From the NCBI GenBank assembly GCA_903916165.1, contig CAIWVR010000259.1, positions 1 to 26,503 of the forward strand: a stretch of DNA of 26,503 bases. Reading direction: 5' to 3'. A program made the position numbers and the translations under genes. The number at the start of each line of letters is the position of its first letter. Within the stretch, counting starts at the first letter, position 1. The notes below the pieces were generated by a model. It was not told the DNA's origin and made no database searches. It saw nothing but the letters and a program-made list of their open reading frames with translations. This document shows positions 1-7,447 of the stretch, one piece after another. Source of the stretch: an uncultured Hyphomicrobiales bacterium (GTDB taxonomy: Bacteria; Pseudomonadota; Alphaproteobacteria; Rhizobiales; Beijerinckiaceae).

Positions 1-606
1 CCCGGCGCGGAGGGCGGCGGTCTGCAGCGCCGGCATCACACGGCGCGGATCGACCTGGAAATCGAGCGGGCACTGGATCCCCGCCGTCACGCCCGGACGC
101 AAGCTGCCCTCGAGGTCGCGCACCTCGGAGCCCTCGAGCCAGCGGGTGTTGAGTCCGGCTTTCGCATGCAGCTCGAAGCGGCCGCGCAGGCGCGCCGTCT
201 CGTCGCGCGTCATGGCGACGACGAGCGTGCCCGTGCGGTCGAAATCGAGATCGACACCGGAGACCTGCGCCAGCTCGGCGCCAAAACTGTCCCAGCGGCG
301 CTGGCTCTCCAGCGCAAAGTCAATGAGGATTTCACCGCCCGGTTCATATTCGGCAGCGGCGGCGAGCATGCCGGTCGCCGCCAGCGAGGCACCCGATCCG
401 ACCTCGCCCCGGTCGACGACGACAACCTTTTGTCCGGCCTGGGCCAGACGCCAGGCGATCGACAGGCCGATGATGCCGGCCCCGACCACGATGACATCGG
501 CCCGTTCGGGCAGACGCGCGGACGGGAGCGAGGACAGCGGCAGGCCTGCCCCGTCCATGGACAGGCGGCGACCGCCAATAAGAGTGCCAGAGGGTCCCGA
601 ATACAC
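1..606 (-). CDS. thiO: Glycine oxidase ThiO, FAD-dependent (3' part cut off by window edge)
   Basis: The visible part is the N-terminal ~200 residues of a DAO-type FAD oxidoreductase. It has an ADVIVVGAGIIGLS dinucleotide-binding motif (GxGxxG) near the start, then VVVDRGEVGSGAS and a G-MLAAAAEYEPGG stretch typical of ThiO. ThiO oxidises glycine to the imine used to build the thiazole half of thiamine. A TPP riboswitch directly upstream on the same strand supports the thiamine role over other DAO-family oxidases. I chose GTG at 606 because GAGG lies 5 nt upstream. ATG at 558 is an alternative but has no clear ribosome binding site. The gene continues past base 1, so the C-terminal half and any thiS/thiG/thiE neighbours are not visible. 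Confidence 0.85.
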   Translation of the reverse strand, partial: MYSGPSGTLIGGRRLSMDGAGLPLSSLPSARLPERADVIVVGAGIIGLSIAWRLAQAGQKVVVVDRGEVGSGASLAATGMLAAAAEYEPGGEILIDFALESQRRWDSFGAELAQVSGVDLDFDRTGTLVVAMTRDETARLRGRFELHAKAGLNTRWLEGSEVRDLEGSLRPGVTAGIQCPLDFQVDPRRVMPALQTAALRAG

Positions 607-655
607 ATCAGCCTCGCGGAATCAGGCGCAACGGTCGAAGGTTTCGAGAAAAGGC

Positions 656-775
656 TCCGATCCCTACGCCGGTGCTAACCGGGTCAGGTTCGAAGGATTT
701 CCGCGCTGACAGGTCATTTCACGACCTGCCCAGCGGTTTCTCAGCCTCTTGTCGAGGATCTCCCTGGAACGAAGA
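656..775 (-). promoter_or_regulatory. TPP riboswitch (THI element) upstream of thiO
   Basis: Read on the minus strand, the segment holds the hallmarks of the TPP aptamer in order. These are a GGGAG / CCTC-GACAA-GAGG arm, the invariant CTGAGA (about 738-743), a variable paired arm built from CAGGTC/GACCTG, GAACCTGA, then CCGG-TTAGCA-CCGG followed by GCGTAGGGA. TTCC (about 767-770) can pair with GGGA (about 661-664) as P1. It sits about 50 nt before the thiO start, the right place for translational or transcriptional control by thiamine pyrophosphate. Boundaries are approximate to about 5 nt. Confidence 0.93.
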
Positions 776-1110
776 GATCATGGGCGCGCCCGGCCTGCGC
801 GTCAAGGCGACGACATGGACGCCCAAGGCCAGCCGCCCCCGCCACCCGAAAACATGGATTTTGATCCCCGGCCGAGGCATGCAAGACTTTCGTGACGGTC
901 TTTCTGTGTGCCTTTTAATTGATATTTAAAGCCTTCGTCTGATGCGTGTATCTAGACAAAAGCCGCGCCAGCCTATTCATGGAAATGTCACCGATCGGGG
1001 ACATGGTAATATCCCGTGTCTCTCGCTGACGACCTGCTCATTCCGCCCGGCTGCGCGATGAAGAAGGTGTTTCGTTCTCGCAGCCGTTTTTAAAATTTGA
1101 GTGAGTTGCG
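776..1110. other. Intergenic region between thiO leader and SulP gene
   Basis: No convincing gene was seen. The left part should contain the thiO promoter on the minus strand, but I could not identify a clean -35/-10 pair. The right part holds an imperfect palindrome at 985-1004 (listed separately) followed by a TAATAT -10-like hexamer at 1007-1012, about 100 nt before the SulP start. Confidence 0.5.
985..1004. promoter_or_regulatory. 20-bp imperfect palindrome, candidate operator of the SulP gene
   Basis: ATGTC-A-CCGATCGG-G-GACAT is an inverted repeat with one mismatched pair, centred on the perfect 8-mer CCGATCGG. It lies just upstream of a TAATAT hexamer (1007-1012) that could be the -10 of the SulP gene. 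The position is suitable for a dimeric repressor or activator. The cognate protein is unknown. Confidence 0.35.
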
Positions 1111-3324
1111 GTGACACATATTGAACGTTTTGGCGATGTAACCCGCCGCTGGCTGCAGACGCAACGCGCGACGGCCATGGGCGATTTGGCAGGCGGCCTG
1201 TGCAGTTGCGTCGTGGGCATAGCCTATGGCCTGACGTTTGCGCATCTCATTTTTGCGTCGCCCCTGACCCCCTGGGTGTCCTATGGGCTCGCAGCCACCT
1301 TCATCACGATGGCTGTGGGCGCCTTCGTGATGTCGATGAACAGCCGCCTCCCATTTGTCATCGCCGGACCGGATGGAGCGACAGCAGCGGTGACCGCCGC
1401 CATGGTCACCTCCTTATTGAACAAGCTGGCGCAGATCGGCGAGCCTGACGATCTGCTGGCACCTGTCATGGCCCTGATGGCGATGACGACACTCGCCACG
1501 GGAATCGTTCTCTGGCTGATTGGTTATTTTCGCGCGGGCAATGCGATCCGCTTCATCCCATACCCTGTCATCGGCGGTTTTCTGGCTGCGACAGGCTGGT
1601 TGATGATGTCAGGTGGATTGGGGATCGTCGTCGGCCGCGCCCTGAGCCTTGAGGCTCTCTATCCTGTCAGAAATATGGACATGTTGTTTGAGCTTGGCGC
1701 GGCAGTGCTCATTGCAGTTGCTATTTTCATCCTGCGCAGATTGAAGGCAGGAGCCCTGAGCGTTCCCCTGACACTTCTGATTGGCATTGCCGTGACGCAT
1801 CTCGTCTTGCTCTTGACCGGGACGGACCTCGTCACGGCGCAGAACGCGGGGTGGCTCATCAAACCACCGCAGTCGGTTGGACTGGCAACAACCTGGGATT
1901 TGGAAGATTTACGCAAATTCCCCTGGAAACTGCTCCCAGATCTTTCTGCCGATATTTTTGCCCTGATCTTCGTCACGACCGTGACGATGCTGCTCAATAC
2001 CAGCGGCATCGAATTCATCGTGAAGAAAGAGGTCGATCTCCAGCACGAACTGAAAATGCTCGGAACAGCCAATGTCCTGTCAGGTCTCCTGGGAGGTTAT
2101 GTCAATTGCACGTCCCTGAGCCGAACCACGCTGAACTATTCTGTCGGCGGTCGCGGTCGCATGAGCGGAATATTTGTCGCGCTGGTCTCCATATCCATGC
2201 TGTTCCTTGGCGGGAGCTTTATTGCATATATTCCCAAATTCATTCTCGGCGGCCTGATGTTGAATCTGGGCGCCAACCTTTTCAGACAATGGATTTTTGA
2301 ATCACGCCGCAGGATTCCTGCGCTGGAATATATGGCCCTTCTTGCAGTCACGATCGTGATTATCAAATGGGGCTTTGTCGCGGGTGTCCTGATTGGCATC
2401 GTGACGGGCTGCATGATGTTCGCGTTCAGCGCAAGCCAGACGAACTGTATCAAGTTCAACTTTGACGGCGCAGAATATAGCTCATCGCTCGACCGAAGCC
2501 CCGAGGAGCTTGAAATTCTCGCAGCATGTCGTGATGAAATCCAGGGAATCGTCTTGCAGAGCTATCTGTTCTTTGGCTCGACAAATCGCCTGTATGACTT
2601 CGTGAAAAAGTTACTCGTGTCACGACCGAGGTGCCGTTTCCTGCTGTTCGATTTCAATTCCGTCAATGGAATTGATTCTTCTGCAATGCATAGTTTTTTA
2701 CAGATCAAGCGTATTGCCGAAAGCAATGACACGCGGCTGGTTCTGGTCAACATGCCCCCGAACGTCCGAACGCACTTCCAGAATTTACTGGGTCCGGATG
2801 ACCGGATGAGCGAGGATTTCGACCGGGCCATGGAAGGCTGCGAAAATGCTGTCATCGCGCGACAGCAAACGGCCGGCAAGGAAAATGCTGATTTTACAAA
2901 TTGGCTGAGCCAGGCTTTGGGCGACATGGATTGCGCAAAAGACCTGGCGGATGTGTGCGACCGTTACGAAGTTCTTGCGGGAAGCGTGATTGCTTCGCAG
3001 GGAGATGCTGCCGACTGCATGCATTTCATCCTGAAAGGCCGCGTCGGCATCGAGGTTCAACTGGACGACGGCACATCGACACGTGTCCGCAGTCTGGGGG
3101 CGCATACCACAGTGGGTGAAATGGGCTTGCTCACCGGTGGCACGCGGAGCGCGACAATCATTGCCGAGGCCGATTGCGTGCTCTACCGGCTGAGCCTCGA
3201 GGCCTTCGAGCGCTTGAAGCGGGATCGTCCGGCCTTGATGCAGGGTCTTCTCACCTATGTCATTTCCGTTATGGCCCAGCGCTTGCGCTTTGCCAGCAAC
3301 ATGATCGGCGTCTTACGGCGATAA
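1111..3324 (+). CDS. SulP-family anion transporter with STAS and cyclic-nucleotide-binding domains
   Basis: This 737-residue inner-membrane protein has a SulP/SLC26 core at about residues 20-440 with many hydrophobic spans and motifs such as PFVIAGPDGATAAV and VNCTSLSRTTLNYSVGG. A STAS domain follows at about 470-585, with GIDSSA (Ser523/524) at the position often phosphorylated in STAS domains. A C-terminal CRP-like domain at about 615-705 contains GEMGLL and TRSAT (Glu670, Arg679, Ser680), matching the phosphate-binding cassette of cyclic-nucleotide-binding domains. Substrate could be sulfate, bicarbonate or another anion; sequence does not decide. The start is GTG with only a weak GAG-type ribosome site. 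ATG at codon 23 would cut into the N-terminal helix. It appears monocistronic, with nothing linking it to the catabolic genes downstream. Confidence 0.9.
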   Translation: MTHIERFGDVTRRWLQTQRATAMGDLAGGLCSCVVGIAYGLTFAHLIFASPLTPWVSYGLAATFITMAVGAFVMSMNSRLPFVIAGPDGATAAVTAAMVTSLLNKLAQIGEPDDLLAPVMALMAMTTLATGIVLWLIGYFRAGNAIRFIPYPVIGGFLAATGWLMMSGGLGIVVGRALSLEALYPVRNMDMLFELGAAVLIAVAIFILRRLKAGALSVPLTLLIGIAVTHLVLLLTGTDLVTAQNAGWLIKPPQSVGLATTWDLEDLRKFPWKLLPDLSADIFALIFVTTVTMLLNTSGIEFIVKKEVDLQHELKMLGTANVLSGLLGGYVNCTSLSRTTLNYSVGGRGRMSGIFVALVSISMLFLGGSFIAYIPKFILGGLMLNLGANLFRQWIFESRRRIPALEYMALLAVTIVIIKWGFVAGVLIGIVTGCMMFAFSASQTNCIKFNFDGAEYSSSLDRSPEELEILAACRDEIQGIVLQSYLFFGSTNRLYDFVKKLLVSRPRCRFLLFDFNSVNGIDSSAMHSFLQIKRIAESNDTRLVLVNMPPNVRTHFQNLLGPDDRMSEDFDRAMEGCENAVIARQQTAGKENADFTNWLSQALGDMDCAKDLADVCDRYEVLAGSVIASQGDAADCMHFILKGRVGIEVQLDDGTSTRVRSLGAHTTVGEMGLLTGGTRSATIIAEADCVLYRLSLEAFERLKRDRPALMQGLLTYVISVMAQRLRFASNMIGVLRR

Positions 3325-3463
3325 GATCTGACCTGCTTCCGGGCGGCCTCTTTCAGGGTGAGCCCGCACGCGCTCGATTGGCACCGCCCCAAGCCTCCAG
3401 AGCGGCCCCTCCCCCGTCACGCACCCCCGGCTTGACCTTCTGATCGGGCTCAGTCAACCTGAC

Positions 3464-3495
3464 TATAATAGCGAACATAAGTTCGATAATCGAAC
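3464..3495 (+). promoter_or_regulatory. Promoter -10 plus PcaR-like IclR operator (copy 1)
   Basis: TATAAT at 3464-3469 is a perfect -10 hexamer; no good -35 sits at standard spacing, which suggests activator dependence or weak basal activity. Immediately downstream is a double palindrome: GAACATAAGTTC (3473-3484) overlapping GTTCGATAATCGAAC (3481-3495). The same element with one base change lies beside the IclR gene at 6967-6989. The 15-bp half closely resembles the GTTCGATAATCGCAC box that I recall for Pseudomonas PcaR, an IclR-family protein. The site would cover the transcription start of the 3506 operon. Confidence 0.7.
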
Positions 3496-3505
3496 AAGCG
3501 GGGGG

Positions 3506-4372
3506 ATGATGCCGTCAGGGCCGACGTCAGACATCATCGTTGAAGAGACAAGTTTTCTCTCCAACGGGGATGCGACTCTCAAGGTGCGGCTGTTCCGTCC
3601 AAAGGGCGACGGCCCCTTTCCAGCCGTCGTGGAATGTCATGGAGGCGGCTGGTGCGTTGGGGACCGCACCAACAATGATTCCATGAACAGCGCCGTGGCG
3701 CGGCACGGGATCCTTGTCGCGGCCATTGATTTCCGCATGCCCCCGCATGCCCCCTACCCCGCCGCCGTGGCTGACGTGAACTTTGCGATCCGTTGGCTCA
3801 AGGCGAATGCGGAGCGTCTCGGGACCCACGCGTCCATGATCGGCGTGATGGGATCCTCCAGCGGCGGCCATCTGACTTTGCTCTCCGCCATGCGGCCGGA
3901 CGACCCGCGCTACCTCTCGATCAAACGGCCCGACATCGGCGAGGATGCGTCTGTCACCTATGCCGTGTCCCTCTGGCCGGTGATCTGCCCGCGCGGACGC
4001 TATCGTTATTTGAAAGGGATTCCAAAGTCGCGGGCCCATCCCGTGCTGATGGAAGGCATCGATCGGCATGATGCTTTCTGGGGCAATGAGGACGCCATGG
4101 CGGAAGGCAGCCCCGTCTGCGCACTGGAGCGCGGCGAGACCATGCGCCTGCCCGATGTCCTCTACATCCAGAACGAGGACGACAATCTGCATCCGCGTTG
4201 CGACATGGATCGCTTCGTGAGCGCCTATGCGCAAGCTGGCGGCAAGGTCACGCCCGAACTATTTGCCGGCGCGTCCTATGATTTCTTGCGTGCGCATCCC
4301 GACAGCCCCGAGGCGCAACGCGCGCTTGGCATCGTGTGCGCCTTCATCAAGGACAAGGCGAAACGCGCATGA
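3506..4372 (+). CDS. Alpha/beta hydrolase, hormone-sensitive-lipase/esterase type
   Basis: This 288-residue cytoplasmic protein has the oxyanion motif HGGGW (45-49), a nucleophile elbow GSSSGG with Ser118, and an acidic segment NEDDNLHP (Asp225/226) where the second triad residue is expected. The third residue is odd: the usual G-x-x-H-x-F motif reads GASYDF, so Tyr258 stands where His is expected. His264, six residues on, might substitute. It is the first gene of an operon, 10 nt after the IclR-type operator, and its stop overlaps the next start (ATGA). A G-rich ribosome site (3499-3505) precedes two adjacent ATGs at 3506 and 3509. Likely role: ester, lactone or amide hydrolysis of an intermediate. 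Substrate unknown. Confidence 0.85.
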   Translation: MMPSGPTSDIIVEETSFLSNGDATLKVRLFRPKGDGPFPAVVECHGGGWCVGDRTNNDSMNSAVARHGILVAAIDFRMPPHAPYPAAVADVNFAIRWLKANAERLGTHASMIGVMGSSSGGHLTLLSAMRPDDPRYLSIKRPDIGEDASVTYAVSLWPVICPRGRYRYLKGIPKSRAHPVLMEGIDRHDAFWGNEDAMAEGSPVCALERGETMRLPDVLYIQNEDDNLHPRCDMDRFVSAYAQAGGKVTPELFAGASYDFLRAHPDSPEAQRALGIVCAFIKDKAKRA

Positions 4373-5130
4373 GCACGACGAGCCTCAAGGACCAGGTCTC
4401 CCCGGAAGAATGGCGAACACGCGTCGAGCTTGCTGCGGTCTTCAGGCTCGCGGCGCTCGATCGCTGGGCGGATCTCGCCATGGCGCATGCGTCCGCGCGC
4501 GTGCCAGGCAAGGACGACGAATTCCTGATCCTGCCGACACATCTCACCTTCGATGAAATCACCGCCTCGTCGCTGCACAAGATCGACCGCGACGGCCATC
4601 TGCTGACGCCCTCTCCCTATCCGCCGCACAAATTCGCCTATCTCTTGCAAATGCCGACTTACCGGCGCCACCCCGAGGCGAAGTGCATCATCCATCTGCA
4701 CAGCCATGCGGGCACAGCCGTGTCGATGCAGAAACAGGGTCTCCTGCCGAGCAGCCAATATGCGCTCTGGCTCGGGCCGATCTCCTACATGGATTACGAC
4801 GGCCATATCGCAAATTGGGCAGAAGGCGAGCGCGTCGCGGATGCGTTTGGCGATAACAAACTGCTGATGATGCGCTGCCACGGCACGATGGGCTGGGGTG
4901 AGAACGTCGGTCACGCCTATATTCTCACCTGGCTGCTCACGCGCGCCTGCGAGAAGCAGATCATGGCGCAATCGGGCCAGAGCGAATTGTATCGACCGCC
5001 GCCGGACGTGATCGCGCGCACGCCCTCGCAGGCGCGCTCCATCACTGCGCCAGACGGTCCTTTCGGCCGACAGAACTGGGATGCGGCACTTCGCAGGGTC
5101 GCCAAGGAATCGCCGGGCTTCGACACATAG
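4369..5130 (+). CDS. Class II aldolase/adducin-family protein
   Basis: At 253 residues this is the usual length for the fuculose-phosphate aldolase/adducin fold. Metal-ligand candidates are visible: IIHLHSHAGTAVS (His109, His111, His113) and RCHGTMGWG (His171). The segment before the HxH, where family aldolases carry the catalytic Glu (PSSE in FucA), reads PSPYPPH, so that Glu seems absent. The protein may be a decarboxylase, hydratase or non-aldolase member. The start at 4369 overlaps the hydrolase stop by 4 nt, giving translational coupling. A longer upstream frame start at 4336 is unlikely because of that overlap. It probably acts on a hydroxy- or oxo-acid intermediate together with the preceding hydrolase. 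The exact reaction is unknown. Confidence 0.85.
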   Translation: MSTTSLKDQVSPEEWRTRVELAAVFRLAALDRWADLAMAHASARVPGKDDEFLILPTHLTFDEITASSLHKIDRDGHLLTPSPYPPHKFAYLLQMPTYRRHPEAKCIIHLHSHAGTAVSMQKQGLLPSSQYALWLGPISYMDYDGHIANWAEGERVADAFGDNKLLMMRCHGTMGWGENVGHAYILTWLLTRACEKQIMAQSGQSELYRPPPDVIARTPSQARSITAPDGPFGRQNWDAALRRVAKESPGFDT

Positions 5131-5179
5131 AAGGTCGAACCGGCGGCAGGCAAAGCACGACATCAGGGGAGAGAATGCC

Positions 5180-6163
5180 ATGGTCAAAGCATCGGTAGGC
5201 CTTCATCGCCGCATAGCGCTCGCCCTCGCGGGCGGCCTCGCACTTTCAACAGTCCTGCCAGGGCTTGGGTTGGCGGACGACATTTATCCGTCGAAGAGCA
5301 TTCGCCTGATCGTGCCGTTCAACGCCGGCGGCGCGGCGGATGTCGTGGCGCGACTGGTCGGCGATTCGATCTCACGTCGGCTCGGGCAGACGGTCATTGT
5401 CGAGAACCGCGCCGGCGCGACGGGGGCCACCGGCGCGCTCGCCGTCGCCCGCTCTGCGCCTGACGGCTACACCATTCTGATGGCGGTCATGTCCTCGCAT
5501 GCCGTGCTGCCCGCCACGAAGAAAGATCCGGCCTTCGATCCGATCAAGGACTTCACGCCCATCGTGCGCATCGGCAACAGCGTGCAGACGCTGGTCGTGC
5601 GCAAGGATTTTCCGGCCAAAGATCTGAAAGGCTTCATTGCTCACGCGAAAGCCAATCCCGGCACGGTGAGTTATTCGAGTTCGGGGCTGGCGTCCTTCCC
5701 CTGGCTCGGTGCCAAACTGGTTGAGCGCGCGGCGGGGATTGAGATGATCCATGTGCCCTTCCCCGGTGACGGCCCGGCGATGAATTCCGTGCTCACGGGG
5801 CATGTCGACATGCTGTTCACGCCGAGCGCGAAATCCTATGTCGAGGGCGGGCTCGTCATGGCGCTCGGCGTCGCCTCACGCGAACGCATGCCCACGACAC
5901 CCGATTGGCCGACGCTCGATGAAAGCGGCCTGCCCGGCTTCACGCTCATCAGTTGGGTCGGCTTCATGGGCCCGGCGGGTCTGCCCAAGCCTGTCGTCGA
6001 CAGGCTGAACAAGGCGGTGAACGAGTCCCTCGCGGAACCTGACATCAGGCAGCGGCTGGATCAGATTGGCTATCAGGTGGCGGGCGGGAGCCCCGAAGCC
6101 TTCAAGGCCGGCATTCAGGAAAACATTGACGCCATTCGCGCCCTCAACATCAAGTTCGACTAG
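5180..6163 (+). CDS. TctC/Bug-type periplasmic solute-binding protein (classic subtype)
   Basis: This 327-residue protein has an N-terminal Sec signal (HRRIALALAGGLALS, probable cleavage near GLA-DD). It then has the Bug-family opening IRLIVPFNAGGAADVVAR, followed by VENRAGATGATGALAVA and APDGYT. These periplasmic proteins bind carboxylate-type solutes, usually for TctAB transporters. No TctA or TctB gene is visible here. The start at 5180 is supported by GGGGAGAG about 6 nt upstream; an earlier in-frame ATG (5081) would place an improbable Arg-rich leader inside the previous gene. It is the last gene of the 3506 operon. Its TAG stop overlaps the convergent IclR stop in the 4-bp sequence CTAG. 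Confidence 0.93.
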   Translation: MVKASVGLHRRIALALAGGLALSTVLPGLGLADDIYPSKSIRLIVPFNAGGAADVVARLVGDSISRRLGQTVIVENRAGATGATGALAVARSAPDGYTILMAVMSSHAVLPATKKDPAFDPIKDFTPIVRIGNSVQTLVVRKDFPAKDLKGFIAHAKANPGTVSYSSSGLASFPWLGAKLVERAAGIEMIHVPFPGDGPAMNSVLTGHVDMLFTPSAKSYVEGGLVMALGVASRERMPTTPDWPTLDESGLPGFTLISWVGFMGPAGLPKPVVDRLNKAVNESLAEPDIRQRLDQIGYQVAGGSPEAFKAGIQENIDAIRALNIKFD

Positions 6164-6954
6164 AAGGGCAGTCCCGCTGTGATGGCCTTGGATGCGCGCT
6201 GTAAAGGTTCGAGGTAATGCGTGTGCAGCGTCGCGGGATCAGGCTCGCGGCGCAGGACACTCGCGCTGATCGCGGCGAACACGTGTCCGGCGCGGTCATG
6301 CACTGGCACGCCGACCGAGAAGAGCCCCATCTCGAGCTGCTGATAAACCATCGCGAACCCCTGCCCGCGCACCTGCGCCAATGCTGCCAGAATAGCGTTT
6401 GGCACGACAAGGGTGAACGGCGTCAGTGGCTCTGGCGGATGCGCCTCAAGCTCGCTGCGTAAAACGTCCTGATCCGCGTGCGCCAGCAGCACACGGCCCA
6501 GCGCCGTCGCTGTCGCGGGCAAGCGCGTGCCGATGGAGCGCAGCAAATGCGGCGTGGCACCGCCCGGCGTATAGGCGACATAGGCGATGCAATCACGATC
6601 CAGCACACCGACCGCGCAGGCGCAGCCCATCTGATGGCCAGTCTCGTTGATCACCTTCTGTGCATGGCGCCACCAAGGCTGCGAGGCGAGATAACTATAG
6701 CCCAGTTCCAGAATGCGCGGGCTCAGGCGGAAGCTTTTTCCGCTGCGCTCGACATAGCCCATGACCTCGAGCGTGAGCACCAGGCGGCGCGCCGCCGCGC
6801 GCGTCAGGCCCACGGCCCTCGCAACATCAGCAAGACTGCGCGTCGGATTTTCCTCGTTGAAGCAACGGATGACATGGAGCCCCTTTTCAAGCGTCTGGAC
6901 GAATTCAGACGCAGGAAGCGGATCACGCGCGTTTGACTCTCGATCCATAATCAT
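6160..6954 (-). CDS. IclR-family transcriptional regulator, PcaR/PobR-like
   Basis: The protein has 264 residues. An N-terminal winged helix-turn-helix (about 18-80: FVQTLEKGLHVIRCF, SLADVARAVGLTRAAARR) is followed by an effector domain with RSIGTRLPATATALGRVLLA, the conserved block of PcaU/PobR/PcaR-type IclR proteins. It is transcribed away from the CMD operon. A 23-bp double palindrome lies 13-35 nt upstream of its start, and the same element occurs before the 3506 operon. Autoregulation plus control of both flanking operons is therefore likely, with an aromatic or dicarboxylic acid as the probable effector by family analogy. ATG at 6954 is taken as the start; ATG at 6948 is equally possible because neither has a strong ribosome site. 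Confidence 0.92.
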   Translation of the reverse strand: MIMDRESNARDPLPASEFVQTLEKGLHVIRCFNEENPTRSLADVARAVGLTRAAARRLVLTLEVMGYVERSGKSFRLSPRILELGYSYLASQPWWRHAQKVINETGHQMGCACAVGVLDRDCIAYVAYTPGGATPHLLRSIGTRLPATATALGRVLLAHADQDVLRSELEAHPPEPLTPFTLVVPNAILAALAQVRGQGFAMVYQQLEMGLFSVGVPVHDRAGHVFAAISASVLRREPDPATLHTHYLEPLQRASKAITAGLPF

Positions 6955-6966
6955 CCATCATTTTGC

Positions 6967-6989
6967 GAACATAAGTTCGATATTCGAAC
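6967..6989. promoter_or_regulatory. PcaR-like IclR operator (copy 2), between iclR and CMD genes
   Basis: GAACATAAGTTC (6967-6978) overlaps GTTCGATATTCGAAC (6975-6989), the latter a perfect 15-bp palindrome around TAT. Compared with the copy at 3473-3495 there is a single substitution, and the match extends to the flanking GC and AA. Its position in the 91-bp gap between divergent genes fits control of both the regulator and the operon starting at 7046. Confidence 0.75.
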
Positions 6990-7045
6990 AATTAAGACCC
7001 GTCAACCTCAATCGGAACATGACGGGCGCGGAGGGGAATCCTGGG

Positions 7046-7447
7046 ATGGCCACCAATGACGAGCGCCGCCAGCGCGGGCTGGATGTCTACAAGGAAATGG
7101 GCTGGGGCGAGAACGAGGGCGTCAAGGAGCTTGACCCCGATCTCTGGGCCTGCACCACGGATTTCCTGTTCGGCGACATCTGGAGCCGCCCGGGCCTGAA
7201 CCTGCGCGAGCGTGAACTGGTCACCATTGGCGTACTGATGGCCGCCAAGGCAGATGGCATCGCAATCCACATGCGCAATGCACACCATCTCGGCATCACC
7301 TTCGCCGAGATCAAGGAAGTCATCCTGCAAAGCACCTTCTATCTCGGCATGCCGAAAGGCTTGTTCGCCATGCGCAAGCTGAAAGCCGTCATGGAAGAAA
7401 CCGGCGCGACCTTCGAGACGAAAGATGCGGGAGAGCCCCATGCATAA
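7046..7447 (+). CDS. Carboxymuconolactone decarboxylase (CMD)-family protein
   Basis: This small cytoplasmic protein of 133 residues matches the length of single-domain CMD/PcaC proteins. The core reads ERELVTIGVLMAAKADGIAIHMRNAHHLGITFAEIKEVILQ (residue blocks separated here only by context), followed by STFYLGMPKG. This carries the conserved His and the E-I-x-E-V plus Y-x-G-x-P signature. It lacks the CxxC of AhpD-type peroxidase members, which favours a lactone-decarboxylase or related ring-product role. The start at 7046 is preceded by GAGGGG 9 nt upstream; ATG at 7019 is an alternative. It is the first gene of the IclR-linked 7046-12548 operon, and its last codons overlap the next start by 8 nt. 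Confidence 0.88.
   Translation: MATNDERRQRGLDVYKEMGWGENEGVKELDPDLWACTTDFLFGDIWSRPGLNLRERELVTIGVLMAAKADGIAIHMRNAHHLGITFAEIKEVILQSTFYLGMPKGLFAMRKLKAVMEETGATFETKDAGEPHA

Noticed and set aside
3432..3469. TTGACC (3432-3437) as the -35 partner of TATAAT (3464-3469)
   Set aside because: The spacing is 26 bp, too long for a standard sigma-70 promoter; only the -10 is retained.
4276..5187. Minus-strand open frame of 303 codons opposite the aldolase-like gene
   Set aside because: No domain and poor composition; it is antisense to a gene coupled by a 4-nt overlap.
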